In this document: positions 26,739 through 39,479 of the stretch, piece by piece
Position numbering within the stretch: the stretch's first letter is position 1
How the letters are laid out: every line of letters starts with the position of its first letter
Assembly: GCF_000972845.2 (NCBI RefSeq)
Contig: NC_040027.1
Span: forward strand, 13,507,760-13,571,759
From: Larimichthys crocea
Taxonomy: Eukaryota; Chordata; Actinopteri; Sciaenidae
Length of the DNA stretch: 64,000 nt
Reading direction: 5' to 3'
Translations under genes and position numbers: made by a program
The notes under the pieces: generated by a model
Databases searched by the model: none
The model's input: the letters and a program-made list of their open reading frames with translations, nothing else
What the model was told of the DNA's origin: nothing

Positions 26739-29700
26739 TGTTACAATGTTGACGGAGACACGTCAGAGGCCGTCAACACGGCCCGAGCGTCGCGCGCCGC
26801 TGTCACCTGATTAATGAGCTAATTGACTCTTAATTAATTGTCTGTGTGTTCATCAGTGTGACCGAGTCATTGTGAATTATGGTGATGAATCTTGGAATTT
26901 CCCTAAAAATAAATATAGAGGTTGACAATAACACATAGTTTATTTTCTTTGTATTCAAAATAAGTAATAATGCTGATGTTATGTTTGGTTTTGCACAGTA
27001 TATAATACTCAAGTGCTTTCCAAAATGTACTACTGTACTGTATGGGCAACCATAAAATAAATGAGTTACATTTTCAGGTTCATTACATTTGTTATCGATG
27101 TCAAGGAATTTTAAATATACATGCTTTAGATGGGTATATGTTATTTTTAAATGTCATTTTATGTGTGATACACAGAACAAGCCGTATGGCAATCAATATC
27201 CAGCTATAAAAAAATCAGAATGTGCAACATACAACTATTATTAAAAAATTAAGATTATACTGAGGTGCAGATGTTTTAACTCATATTGTGTGTGTCCTGT
27301 CTTTTGCATGTCTTGCATACTTCCCTTAGTTGGCCTCTGATTTACTGAGGCTGGCAGGGAGAGACAATTATAAATTAGTGGTACAAGGACATGAGAGACA
27401 GGGTAGGGGAGGACCATGTGGACAGGGACGCCGCCAGGAATTTTGGGCCCCATGACAAAAAAATCTAATTGGGCCCCCCTCCTCTGCACAGCTGTTGTCA
27501 CCACATCTCTAGGACCTAACTACCCCATCAAAAGCTTTACATAACTCTAGTTAAAGGCTTGCAACTGTTTTGCGTCTTGTAGTTCAATACTAGTACTAGC
27601 ACAATATTTACTGCTGGTGATTTGTACATGCATGAACGTCTGCATACAGTATGCAGTGCAGTTCACTATTTGATGCAAGATTAATCATGATTTAGCTCAT
27701 ATAGATAGTGTGTGTGTGTGTGTGTGTCCTGTCTTTTGCATGTCTTGCATACTTCCCTTAGTTGGCCTCTGATTTACTGAGGCTGGCAGGGAGAGACAAT
27801 TATAAATTAGTGGTACAAGGACAGGAGAGACAGGGTAGGGGAGTAACATGTGGATATAAAATATAGTGCTCATTACTGAGCAGAAAACCAAAAAAAGGAA
27901 TGTTACGTTATCTGTATCAGTGGGGAGGTGTCCAAGACAGCCCATTTTTAAAAAATGTATAAGAACCAACTGTTAGAGCTCATCAGGGAGCCTTCTCTCT
28001 GTAACCCCTTTTGTGTGTTGCACTGACAAGAATAATAAATCCAACTTAAACTTTGATACTTTGAATCCAGTCCTCATTACTCAAGGGTTCTTCTTTAAAA
28101 ATTCTCCTAACAACTAACATGCTTTATACAAATGGTGTTGACATCCTGAGTAATAAACATATCAGAGAATGTTTCTATGTTTCATGAGCTGCTTCACTTT
28201 TAATGTAAACAAGCGAAACACGGATTTATCGGTCTACAGCAGTATCAATGTTACAGATCAGCAGGATTATCTGATTTTAACAAAGTCACAGAGGACAAAG
28301 ACTTGTTGCTGCAGAATGCAGAGAAAACTTGCAAAGCTTGAAATTCATTTCAGGAATTATAATTTTATTATGATTCATATTCTTTCACTTTGGTCACCAT
28401 ACATGTCGATAAAGAATGTCAATGTAAAACAGCCAAAGTTTCTGCTGACGGTAACATCAATTTCTCGAATAACTCTTTAATTCTGTATTTTCAGAACGAT
28501 GATTTTTGTAGAGAAGTCATCCTTCACCAGCTGCAGCTTGGAGCGCGTGATTTTGTTTCCTCGGCATCACCAAAGATTCAAAATGTTCCAAACATTCAAC
28601 AGTGGTGACTAATTTTTATTTCTTATCAAATCATACACTGTACCAGGAGATTCTCAGTGCTGCATGCTGGTTGGAAACAATAAGGCTCGGGTTTGTGAGA
28701 ATATAATTTGAAGAGAGAAAAAAAATAAACCAGTCTTAAGGTTACTCTTGATTCAAACGTAGCATGAAAAATAACCATTTTACAATAGAAAATAAATCAC
28801 TTAAAGTGAGCTAGGAAAAAAAAAACACTGAATATTCAATCCTTTGTGACATCTTCTGACAGTAGAGGCAATTCAAAAAAAGACATAATATTTCCAACAA
28901 AAAAAACAACAACTAAAAGACATTAAGTTGGTTAAGTTTTTCTAATCAAAAGTGTTTTGCCCAAAGTCTCTTGTAGTCGGGGTCTTCCTAGTGTTCAAGA
29001 CAGCACGAGCATTGCATTTACATTTACTTATAAAGTGAACATGCTGCACAAAGTATGTAAAAAAGAAAAAGAAGAAAGAAAGAAAGAACACAGACAGGCA
29101 ATCCCGCAATTAAAAAAACAAAAACAAAACAAAACAAAAAACACTTTAGGATGCTAACATAAGCTCTCTGTCGACACGCCGTGTCCGTGAGATCAATTCA
29201 ATTCCAGCATCACATAACACAGGCGTTAACACATTGGACTACAATTTTGAATTTGCATTCAGAAGTGATAATGTATGTTACAATACGAAAGGAGCTGGAC
29301 AAAACCACTTTAGATCAGCATAAATTAACAAGGTGAACAGTCCATTAGAACTACATAAAGCTCTCACAGTATTTTCTGTAGATTTAAAGTCAGTAATTGG
29401 TTCGACAGACTGCGCACGCTTCGACTCTCTTACATTTTAACATAGTTATAGTTGATTTAGACAGGTATACATGACAATTCATGTATGTTTTTTTTTCTCT
29501 TTCTTTCTGGACGACACAATCCTTCTCTATATTCTGAGCAATAAAAGAGTTTGATGATGTTCTGGTTGATTTAAGTGCGAGAACCTCCCCTTTCCTCCCC
29601 CGATCCCACCCAATTTCCCACCCTGATGACCTCTACAGGTCAGCCAGAGACCCGGATCACAGTCCGGCATGATAGTGACTAGAAATCCCATTTTCCGTGA

Positions 29701-29884
29701 TAACAAACCCCTTTCATATGATGTAAACACGGTCTATATTCAGGCCTCTTCCTTTTCCCCCCCACTCCTCTCTCATATAATCCAGTAATATTTTCTGTTA
29801 CAAATCAAAGTTAAGTCAAACAGTTGCACTTTTAACACAGTTGGGTTGAGCGAAGACGAGATTGGCGATCACTTGGCGGGGGAG
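26739..29884. other. TBC1D23 promoter side, LTR-like repeats and TOMM70 3' UTR
   Basis: 26739-26830 is CpG-rich (CGAGCGTCGCGCGCCGCTG near 26784) and fits the TBC1D23 promoter. 27278-28113 holds a duplicated LTR-like repeat (separate entry). From about 28610 to 29884 the sequence is AU-rich with no frame and probably contains TOMM70 3' UTR. No coding exon was found. Confidence 0.5.
27278..27854 (+). repeat. Direct repeat of ~140 bp, two copies 414-425 bp apart
   Basis: 27278-27421 and 27692-27854 share 'tcctgtcttttgcatgtctt', 'cttagttggcctctgattta' and 'gagagacagggtaggggag'. Between them is a fragment with short inverted GGGCCCC blocks (27445-27480). The pair is followed by an AATAAA-bearing segment ending CTAACA at about 28113, which could be an LTR end (TGTTAG at 27971). 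No internal retroviral frame is visible, so a decayed LTR or solo LTR is only a suggestion. Confidence 0.6.
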
Positions 29885-32800
29885 TTACAGTGTCGGAGGT
29901 TTCAGCCCGTACTTCCTTGCCACTTCTGTCTGGGCGTACGCTGCATCACATAACGAGTACAAGTGGGCCATCTCCATCTCTGACTTGGCTAGGTTTATCG
30001 CCTTGTTGAACATGTCTATCGCCTTGTCCAGATTGCCCCTGGAAGGAGAAGTTCTCTGGTTATTTCAAGCACTTCAAGAAGCTGGCAGTCTAATGTGTAG
30101 ATGTGGATGTTAATCTCACCTTTGGACTTCAATGGTTCCCATAGTTTCATAGGCAAAGTCACATTTGTTATCAATTTCGATGGCCTTACTGATGAGCTCT
30201 AGACCCAGGTCAAGGTCTTGTTTCCATTGAAGCTGTAACAAACTGGACATATATTGAACATTTAATAACCTATTAACACATTAATCACGTTACTTTAAGA
30301 GTATGTCTGCATAAAGAGAAAAACATGCTGACCCCTTGTGGACATATGTAGTTGCATTGTCTGGTTCCAGTTCAATACACTTGTCGTACATCTCGTCTGC
30401 TTTCCCAAACTGCTGCTGATCAGTCAAAGCCTGAAAAATACACATTTACATTCACACTTAGACCTACAGACAGAGTGCTACAAGGATATTTTAGTGCAGC
30501 TATGAGTACTACTCAAGTTTTAGAGGGGGACAGATTTAGCATGTCCAGTTGTTTTGGAGAGGAGGTCCTCTCTGAAGAGATGGAGGTCTTCAGGAGGTTT
30601 TTGAAGGTAGAGAAGGACCCCCTGATCTGGGTAGGATGTTGTATAGGGGATTCAAGTAGGTGGGTTTATACACAAATAGTAAGGGGTTATAGCTTTAATT
30701 CTGTACCTGAGCATAAAGAGCGTAGCCCTCTGCACACTTGGGGAACCTTCTGATCACGTCCTCAAAGCCATCCATGGCTATCTGTACTTGTGATGGGTTG
30801 TTTCCAGTATATGCTTGTCTGTACTGAAAAAAAAGAAACAAAACAAAACTCAGCAACAAATCTCGAGTTGTGGGAGCCTTAAATGCTACAGGCAGCAGGA
30901 CAGATGATGATGATGACTTCTTCAAGTCTTTAGTCGATTACTTACAAGAGCAAAGCATTTCTGTGCCTGGGCGAGAGCAGAGTCGGGCCTGAGCAGGATA
31001 CACTCATCAAAGTCTACCACCGCCTCGTCCACCTGGTCCAGCAGGATTTTCAGCTGAGAGGGAATAGAAACTTTAGAGAGGGCACTGAAACAGGATACAA
31101 GTGACATCCAATCAGTTAGGAAACTCTAAGGAATTCAGCCGCACTCCTACCTGACCCCTGTGGTGATAAACATCAGGGTTGCGCGTGTCGATCTCGGCTG
31201 CCATGTTGAAGTCTTGTGTGGAGAGCATAGGCTGCTGCTGCTGCATGTACATGCTTCCTCGCTTGATCAGAGCGTTGGCTCGTAGCTGAAAAAGTAGACA
31301 ACGGTGCAAAGAGAGTTTCTTATAATCTCAGTAGCTGGATTGTCCTGATAATTCTTGGCCAAAAACAGGCCGTAGTCCGTACCTTCACATTGGCGTCGTG
31401 CATGTTGATTACCCGGTCCAAGTCAGGCTGAGCGGCAGTAGCGTTACCAATCAGCAGGTAGAAAGTGGCACGCAGCAGGAGCGCCTCGGCAGTGTATCGA
31501 CCACCTGACTCGATCTCCTTGGTGCATTCACTGATGATTTTGTCATAGTTCTCCTCCTCCATGTACTGTTTTGCTTTCAGGTAGCCAGAGCTGAAGAGGT
31601 GGAAAAGAAATTATAATTCACAGTGTGAGGAATAATTTTTTTTTATGTGTGCACACTTGGCCAGTTCTGATTCTGATCTGATCATCCTAAATCACTTTAT
31701 TGATGACCCGACTTTCGTTTTACTGCTGTCAAACTATCGGTCACAAACCAAATTAAACTTCTTTGTGTGACCATTTTGCAGCATAAATTGTGAACCAGAC
31801 TCAGATTTAGAAGCTGGTACATGAAATAAACAACGCGAGAACACAACAGGTAGAGTATCAGAGTTTAGTCCATGAATCCACCTGGATAGTCTCAGTTTCA
31901 GAGACATTTCAGGCTGACTGTGGAGGTTTGACAACTCTGATCAATGAATGAACTCCGATTGGCATCCGCAGCATTTTTTGACACCCTGCAGCCTGCCTGC
32001 GTAAAAACCTGCATTTTCTCCGCAGGGATGGATCCTGTCTCACTGTACCGTTGGTGCCCCGTCCTCTAGTACGGATTATACTACAAATATGTATAATATC
32101 TTCAATTCCAATTCAGCATTTTACACCCGCTGTCCTGCTGATCATGTAACTTTGTGGTCAGAGTCAGACACCAAAATGAAAATGAAGTGAAAGTTGAAAC
32201 GAAAAACAAAGATGAAAACTTTTGTTGGTCATATTGCCAAGTAAAATAAACCCTACCAATGCAATGAGCCCTTCACACGGCAGAATAAGCACAGAATACC
32301 TGAAGCATCCAAAGAACACCTGTATGATTACTATTAAGACCCAGCAGGTTTTTCCTCTCTCTATCAGGTCAACACAAGGACAAAAACCCTGTGGAACATT
32401 TCCAACATTTCAGTCAATGCCCCGAGCTCATACGCCTCTCTGGCTACAACCTAAGTGTACTAGTTAAGTGAATACCAAGTAAATATTCTCTCACCTGCCA
32501 GTCACCTCAGCTGCCTCGCCCTCCTTGTCCTTGTCTTCGTCTTTCTTTTCTCCTTTCTGCAGAGGCTGCGAGATGATGTCATCCGTGAACGAGCTAAAGT
32601 AGGATTTGATGAACTGAGGAGAGGGCATCATCGGCTCGCGGTTCTACAGAGAAAAAATGAATAAATAAGTTCACTGTGATAATTTAGAAAAATGTGACGT
32701 CTCTAAAAGTGGACACAGACCTTGTATTTGTCTTTGGCCTTCTCTTTCCCCAGCTGTTTCAGCACTTTGTCTGCTAGCAGCATGCTCTGTTGGTTCTGGA

Positions 32801-35800
32801 AGGCCTCGAGAATACACACCGCTGTGACATCTAGAGGAAGCAAAACAGACTTAATAAATAAAGTCACATTTCAAGTTTAACTTGTGAAATATATTTTTTT
32901 TAAAGCAAGAAAAAGGGTCTCACCCTCTAGGCACTCCTTCTTGTTGTCTAGTTTTTCCAGAGCTTTAGCCCTCCTGAACAGAGCCTTGACATACCGTGGA
33001 TTCATCTCCACGGCCTGAGAGCAGTCCTGGACCACTTCTGTCCACTTCATCTGAAATAATAAGTCATAAGATGGTTATCGTCTAAAACATATCTGCCTAT
33101 GAAGTGATCCACACAGGCCTAAACTGGAAATGAACTAAAACAAAGTCTAAATGAGCGTCAACAGCACCTGGGATGAAATTTTCTGCCAATTAATCAAAGT
33201 TTCAACATTAAACTTTTATTTGGAGAGCTGGATGAAGCTCTGTATGAAGCTCTGTGAGGTAAACCGTCAGTCAAACATGAGGGTGGAAAGATTTGGTAAT
33301 GTTGATCATTTGCAGGATTTATTACACATGACTAAAGGACGAGGCAACTGTGTTTTCTGCAGAGGTGTGCAATTTATTCTGGCCTTAAGCTGCGAGAAGA
33401 AGAAAATCAGGACCCTTTAAGCAATCGAGCAGCAAATCACGGCAAAGCTGTGGGGTGGTGAGTGGGGGTCTGTCAATTATGTGTGAATCAGGAAATAACT
33501 TTAATTCCTCTGACTAACCGGCTTATCGATGCCAGCGTCGCTCCCCACTGTCTCTGTCTCGACCTGATTGTTTCACACCTGTCTGAATGTACCGCAACTT
33601 TGTTTAGTTGCACCTTTTTCAGTTGGTGCTCCAGGTTTGTTTTTGTTCTGCCTGGACATCATTTGTTTACATTTGTTTAATTTTGCTCACTGTACTACCT
33701 TTATCCAGAAAAAAGTGTTCCTGAATCTTTACGGTTACAAAGCTGTGATGTTAAAGCAAAGTAAGTGAATGTTTAATTGTTGCATCCCTAATTTAAAATT
33801 AAATAAATTTCCATCATTACCACATTAAACATTGAGAAATAAAGTTTACCTTGGACATTTTTTCATCATTTCATAACAAGGAGATAAAAATAATCTGTGT
33901 TGCTCACCTGCTGTTCATAGGCTGCTGCTCTGTTCTGGTAAAACGTCGATAAATCAGTCTCTGCTCTGTGGGGCAGAGACCATGGCCTCTGTGTAGCACT
34001 GGATGGTTCTCGTACTTGCCAGCCTTGAAGTACTTTGCCCTTGTTCTTTGCTGCTTGGGCCCGATCCAAAGGGCTCTAAATGGGAGAGGGAGAGAAACGA
34101 CTATTGATTAAATGGCCCCTGTGACTCAGTGGACTGGCTCATGGACTGAAAAGACTGTTTTAAGAATCTCTTACATCTTATAGGCTGTGTAAGTGTGTGC
34201 TGAGGATGAATGCCATCAAACTGACACAACAAAACAGCAAGGAACCCATTTATAACAACACTGCTGTGAGGAAAAACAACTGTGTGGGGCTTAGGCAGCT
34301 CCTTCAGCAACAGACTGCTACAACCACAGAGTAAGGAGGAGCGCTGCTGCAGGTCCTTCAGTCCAACAGCTGTCAGACTCTTTTAACACCAGCATGCACT
34401 GTCTCACTGTTACAGATCACCTATACATTCACACACAGACATTCATACATGGCTGCCAGGCAAAGGTGCCAATATCAATGGTGTGAACNNNNNNNNNNTC
34501 ATCTCCACGGCCTGAGAGCAGTCCTGGACCACTTCTGTCCACTTCATCTGAAATAATAAGTCATAAGATGGTTATCGTCTAAAACATATCTGACTATGAA
34601 GTGATCCACACAAGCTCCGTGGGGTAAACCTTCAGTCAAACATGAGGGTGGAAAGATTTGGTAATGTTGATCATTTGCAGGATTTACTACACATTGACTA
34701 AAGGACGAGCAACTGATGTTTTCTGCAGAGGTGTGCAATTTATTCTGGCCTTAAGCTGCGAGAAGAAGAAAATCAGAACCCTTTAAGCAATCGTAGCAGC
34801 AAATCACAGCAAAGCTGTGGGATGGTGAGTGGGGGTCTGTCTATTATGTGTGATTCAGGAAATAACTTTGAATCCCTCTGACTAACCGGCTTATCGATGC
34901 CAGCGTCGCTCCCCACTGTCTCTGTCTCGACCTGATTGTTTCACACCTGTCTGAATGTACCACAACTTTGCTTAGTTGCACCTTTTTCAGTTGGTGCTCC
35001 AGGTTTGTTTTTGTTCTGCCTGGACATCATTTGTTTACATTTGTTTAATTTTGCTCACTGTACTACCTTTATTCGCAGAAAAATAGTGTTCCTGAATCTT
35101 TACGGTTACAAAGCTGTGATGTTTTAAAGCACAAGTAATAGTGAACGTGTTTAATTGTTGCATCCCTAATTTAAAATTAAATTAAGTTTCCATCATTACC
35201 ACAGCAGCATTACAACATAACATTGAGAAATAAAGTTTACCTTGGACATTTTTCATCATTTCATAATAAAGAGATAAAAATAATCTGGTGTTGCTCACCT
35301 GCTGTTCATAGGCTGCTGCTCTGTTCTGGTAAAACGTCGATAAATCAGTCTTCTGCTCTGTGGGGCAGAGACCAATGGCCTCTGTGTAGCACTGGATGGC
35401 ATTCTCGTACTTGCCAGCCTTGAAGTACTTGTTGCCCTTGTTCTTTGCTGCTTGGGCCCGATCCAAAGGGCTCTAAATGGGAGAGGGAGAGAAACGACTA
35501 TTGATTAAATGGCCTCCCCTGTGACTCAGTGGACTGGCTCATGGACTGAAAAGACTGTTTTAAGAATCTCTTATCATCTCATAGGCTGTGTAAGTGTGTG
35601 CTGAGGATTGAATGCCATCAAACTGACACAACAAAACAGCTAAGGAACCATTTATAACAACACTGCTGTGAGGAAAACAACTGTGGGGGCTTAAGCAGCT
35701 CCTTCAGCAACAGACTGCTACAACCACAGAGTAAGAAGGAGCGCTGCTGCAGGTCCTTCAGTCCAACAGCTGTCAGACTCTTTTAACACCAGCATGTAGC

Positions 35801-36807
35801 ACTGTCTCACTGTTACAGATCACTCTATACATTCACACACACAGACATTCATACATGGCTGCCATGCAAGGTGCCAACATCACATTTTGTGAACTAACCA
35901 TTCAAACATATTCACACACCGATGGTTCACACGTACACATGCAGACCGGAGGAGCCGGGGATCGAACCACTAATATAGTAGTTATACTATCTACACGTCT
36001 AGTGGTGACGATGTGAACGCAGCCAGCTGAATACCACTCGCCTAACCCTCCTGTTCGAAGCATGAAGGATAAACATTTGCTGTCTAGAGCAAATGTTTGC
36101 TTTGTCCGCTCTGGGCCACTGTAGAAACATGGTGGACTCAGTGGAAGTGGACCAGTTCCCTCTGCAGATAGAAAAGTCTCATTCTGAGGTAAAAAACAAA
36201 CAAACTGGTTCTTGTTTTCAGGTTGATACACACACATGAAAACTTATCATATTCCACTTCTGCCACCTTGGCTGGTCAGTGGGTTGTGTATGAACTATTA
36301 TTAGCTATTATTAACGAGGTTACATTAGTCAGACTGCGTTACTGTACAGTATCCATACGTGATACACAAGGAGAGTATAAAGAAGCTTCATCTACCAACC
36401 AGCAAATGTAAAAATCTGCAAAGATGTGAAGATGTGGTTCATCGGCCAATCTAAGGCAAACCAAATGACACCTGTGCCATCTGTAACAGCACCTACCTGT
36501 CAATCAAGCGGCAATGCTGTTACCTATGAGCAACTTTAAGCCTTAGTATCATCTGAACGAGTGAGTTATAGATACCAAAATCCGTCGTCTGAACCAGGCT
36601 GTAAACATGTTTACTTCTGCTGTGAAGTTGGACATGTCAACATGGGGGCTTATGGAGACATTTCTGCAGCCAGCCTCAAGTGGTTGTTTAAAGAAATACA
36701 GTTTTTTTCCCACTTCCACAGTGGCTTCATCTCCTAGCACCAGAGACACAGAAACTGACATTCTGTTATACTATCTATAAGACATGCCTTATCTACCTCG
36801 TGGCTTT

Positions 36808-36866
<59 letters not shown>

Positions 36867-37308
36867 TCCGTGTGCCTGTTTTGCATTTGTAATACTTGTC
36901 CTGCACTGTGACAGAAGACTTTATTAAGGCCTGAAGGGAAATTAGGTCGTCATAGAGTCCTTATTTTAAATACAATAAAATAGAAAAAAATAAAAATAGA
37001 ATAAAATACTGAGGTAGGAAAAAAAATAAATAACACAGAATGACAAGGAATTAAAAATACAAGATAGAGTGCAGTGGCAAGATTGGACAGAAATAAAACA
37101 TTTTTAAAAATATCCAGTATATAGCAATAACAACAGTATATAATAATAATAATTATATAAAGATACGCATAGAAATGTGTCATATTTAGCCAGTGCAAGG
37201 TGTGCATACATGGATCTATCAACCCTAATATCTATATATCTATCTTTCTTTCTGTCTTTCTGTCTCTTTTTTTTCTTTCTGTCTTTCTATCTTTTTTTTT
37301 TCTTTCTT

Positions 37309-37351
<43 letters not shown>

Positions 37352-38292
37352 TTCTATCTATCATGAGCTGGGGGATCAGTAATGTTACATACACCTTATA
37401 CCTGTACAATGCGTGCATATTACTGACAGTACCTGCATCTACATGACTGCACAATAATATAATTGCACAATAGTATTTCATGTGACATACACAGAGTTTT
37501 TATCAAAAACACAAACAGACTTCTGTGAGAAGAACACACCTCTCATTGAATATATAACATACAGCCATGCTGCAGGTTGATTTAGGTTGGTCAGTGCGTA
37601 TGAACTACTAACCAGCTCTAACTAGGTCACATAAGTCAGACATCACTGACAGTCACATTATCTAACACGGTTCAAACTCTCATTCAGGTGACAGCCGCCT
37701 CCGCCCCTCTGACGTTTCTGACGTTACCTCCTCATGCTCTGAAAACCGAAACAAGAAGCTAAAGCGCGCACACACACACACACTTTCACACTGTCGTGAC
37801 ATTTGTAACCGTGCTAGTTAACCCGTGCTAACTAACCCGTGCTAACTAGCTCTTAGCCGTTAACAGCTAATCCAGACGAACCGTTGGTCGGTTAGCGGTC
37901 GGCCTAGTCGCAGCTGGCTGTCGGTGTCCTTGACTGGACTTTAACGGTAACGACACCTCCAGCCGGGATATATACTGTCACCGTGACGTGCTAATGTGAC
38001 CGGTGTTGTGGCGCATTGACAGCCGGAGTACAGAGCAGTGTAGGCGGGTAAACTGTACCATGTTCTCCTGCTCCCGGTTGGCTCGCACTGCGCCGTCTTG
38101 GCCCTGCACCGGGCTGGCGCTGCCTTCTGGTGTCTTCCGCTCCCCGGTGCCTTTCCTCTCCTTCGTCCTGCTCCGGTTCCACAGATAAACCGCCCCCACT
38201 CCCAGCACTATGGGAGCCCCGACTAACAGTGCCAGCTGCCAGCGGGGGAGTCCAGTCCCGGACTGCGGCTCGACTGGCTTAGAAGCAGCCAT
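29885..38292 (-). CDS. TOMM70: TOMM70 mitochondrial import receptor, 12 exons
   Basis: Outer-membrane receptor that takes Hsp70/Hsp90-bound precursors, mainly carrier proteins, to the TOM pore. Exons: 38059-38292, 35299-35472, 32924-33050, 32721-32830, 32495-32643, 31383-31590, 31151-31285, 30946-31053, 30707-30823, 30333-30430, 30120-30242, 29885-30038 (1737 nt, 578 residues; human 608). Exon 1 encodes the N-terminal anchor (WQLALLVGAPIVLGVGAVYL) after MAASKPVE; the following exons encode TPR motifs (NKGNKYFKAGKYENAIQCYT; VYHHRGQLKILLDQ) to the end YGLKPPTL, identical to human. Exon 2 is chosen at 35299-35472 because its frame is intact; a second, frame-shifted copy lies at 33908-34075. Exon 3 is complete only at 32924-33050, a partial copy lying next to the gap at 34499-34548. 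A clean gene needs one copy of each. Confidence 0.95.
31815..31919 (+). repeat. Dispersed ~105-bp repeat (mate at 18532-18635)
   Basis: Same block order and orientation as in the TBC1D23 intron; a few substitutions separate the two. Located in TOMM70 intron 5. Confidence 0.8.
33001..34488. repeat. Duplicated segment, copy A (TOMM70 exons 2-3)
   Basis: Runs parallel to 34499-35890, starting in exon 3 and crossing exon 2. It ends at the N gap. It carries about 130 bp extra (roughly 33105-33245), and in addition many single-base indels against copy B, several in exon 2. Confidence 0.9.
33908..34075 (-). pseudogene. Frame-shifted second copy of TOMM70 exon 2
   Basis: 168 nt against 174 nt in the intact copy at 35299-35472. 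The reading starts as DRAQAAKNKG and returns to frame at TDLSTFYQNRAAAYEQQ, but the middle is out of frame because of several one- to few-base losses. It would break the protein if spliced in. Scattered single-base indels look more like unpolished read sequence than ordinary decay, but this cannot be settled from the window. Confidence 0.8.
34489..34498. other. Assembly gap (10 N) at the duplication junction
   Basis: The gap separates copy A from copy B exactly; sequence to the right restarts within exon 3. Confidence 0.99.
34499..35890. repeat. Duplicated segment, copy B (TOMM70 exons 2-3)
   Basis: Begins 'tcatctccacggcctgagag' as at 33002 and continues through an intact exon 2. Past 35880 it continues into sequence unique to this copy. 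See the finding on false duplication. Confidence 0.9.
36095..36260 (+). mobile_element. MITE fragment (right half), family with AAAGGTCCAGTGTGT ends
   Basis: Shares 'gggccactgtagaaacatgg', 'ggactcagtggaag' and 'tgaaaacttatcatattcca' with the more complete element at 59601-59929. The left end is missing. Confidence 0.65.
36400..36765 (+). mobile_element. Copy of the 45152-45548 MITE family
   Basis: Shares 'cacctacctgtcaatcaa', 'cttctgctgtgaagttggac' and 'ggcttatggagac' with the intact element near 45.2-45.5 kb (opposite orientation) and with 41690-42165 and 48790-49040. Ends are degraded. Confidence 0.7.
36811..36864 (+). repeat. (TG)n(TA)n microsatellite
   Basis: A TG run followed directly by about 20 TA units in TOMM70 intron 1. 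Confidence 0.95.
36905..37215. repeat. LINE-type 3' tail, AT-rich
   Basis: Begins 'gaagggaaattaggtcgtca' and passes through A-rich sequence with 'acagtatataataat'; resembles the tails near 38565 and 49143. Confidence 0.5.
37240..37365 (+). repeat. (TTTC)n / (TCTG)n microsatellite
   Basis: Pyrimidine-rich TTTC/TTTCTG runs ending with about 11 TCTG units at 37306-37352 and 'atctatctatc'. Confidence 0.95.
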
Positions 38293-38480
38293 GATCTACA
38301 GAGAGTTAGCCGGACTGTAGCAGCACCGAGCACCGAGCAGCGTGAGGAGCGGAGCGACTGCTTCCCGTGCCCCGAGAGGTCACACACACACCGAGGGCTC
38401 ATGGGATACTGGCGGGCAAGCCGCAGGGGCTGTGTGTAGTTGTAGTTCAGCAAGGGGGGGATTTTGTAGTCCAAACATTA
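38293..38480 (-). promoter_or_regulatory. TOMM70 promoter and 5' UTR
   Basis: GC-rich, CpG-containing sequence directly upstream of the TOMM70 start codon, continuing the GC-rich first exon. No TATA box is seen. The exact start of transcription is not defined. Confidence 0.5.
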
Positions 38481-39050
38481 TTTTTGAGCAGCTGAGAGAG
38501 AAAATATAATGAAAAAAACAGTTAGAAATGTGCACAATTAACATGTTTAAACGATAATAATTCATGTTTTAGATTAGATTAGATTAGATAATAATTTATT
38601 TATCCCACAGCGGGGAAATTAGAATCAAGGAGGGAAAACACAAGTGTACATATTTACAAAAAGTACTAAAGTAGAATGTGCAGATTTAAGAATGTGCAGA
38701 TTTACAAAACAAGTACTTAGGTAGAACATAAACTAAAAAAAAACAAAAACAAACAAGAACAAAAAATAGCAATGGGACATGAACAGGAGACTACAACATG
38801 ATCAGGTGCAGGTGTTGTAAAGTCTCACAACACCTGCACTTGTAAAGTTGTTGTTTTTTTCCCCCCAACTTTGTTTATTGAATTTTTAAACACATAAGTG
38901 ACAGCTATAAGAAAGCAAGTATCAAGTTTCTCATTATCGTTATCACAAAACTCAGATAAAAACAAATAATGTACAAGATACTTGTGTATAAATATATAAA
39001 CAAACAATAATAATAATAAACAAACAAACAAGCAAATAAAAAACAAAAAA

Positions 39051-39081
<31 letters not shown>

Positions 39082-39374
39082 CAGGTCACCTATACAAAAT
39101 GAGGAGTTAGACAGCTACATAGATGGCTGTTGTTAACGGCACATTATAGAGAACAATCACATACAACTGTACGAAGCATGACATTAAAAACAGATCAGAC
39201 AATGTGTTGTTTTTTTTAGAAACTTTATTAATCCCTCAACGGGGAAATTCTTTTTTCACTCTGTTTTATTTACATGCATTTTCAACCCAGAACACACACA
39301 CACATGCAATACAAGGGCTCATAGACATGCAATGTGGAGAGAGATGGTGGAGTGATGGGCAGCCAGCCAGAGCT

Positions 39375-39407
<33 letters not shown>

Positions 39408-39479
39408 ATACAGGCCATTGACTACAAGGATCTAGTAGTTAGAAAAAACAAAAAAAACAAAAACAAAACAGGTCCACAT

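Noticed and set aside
35182..35466. Separate gene starting with MDRAQAAKNKG
   Set aside because: This is TOMM70 exon 2 read into its intron; the true start is in the exon at 38059-38292.
37177..37481. Frames rich in Ser/Leu/Cys or Thr/Asp/Arg
   Set aside because: Produced by the (TTTC)n/(TCTG)n microsatellite.
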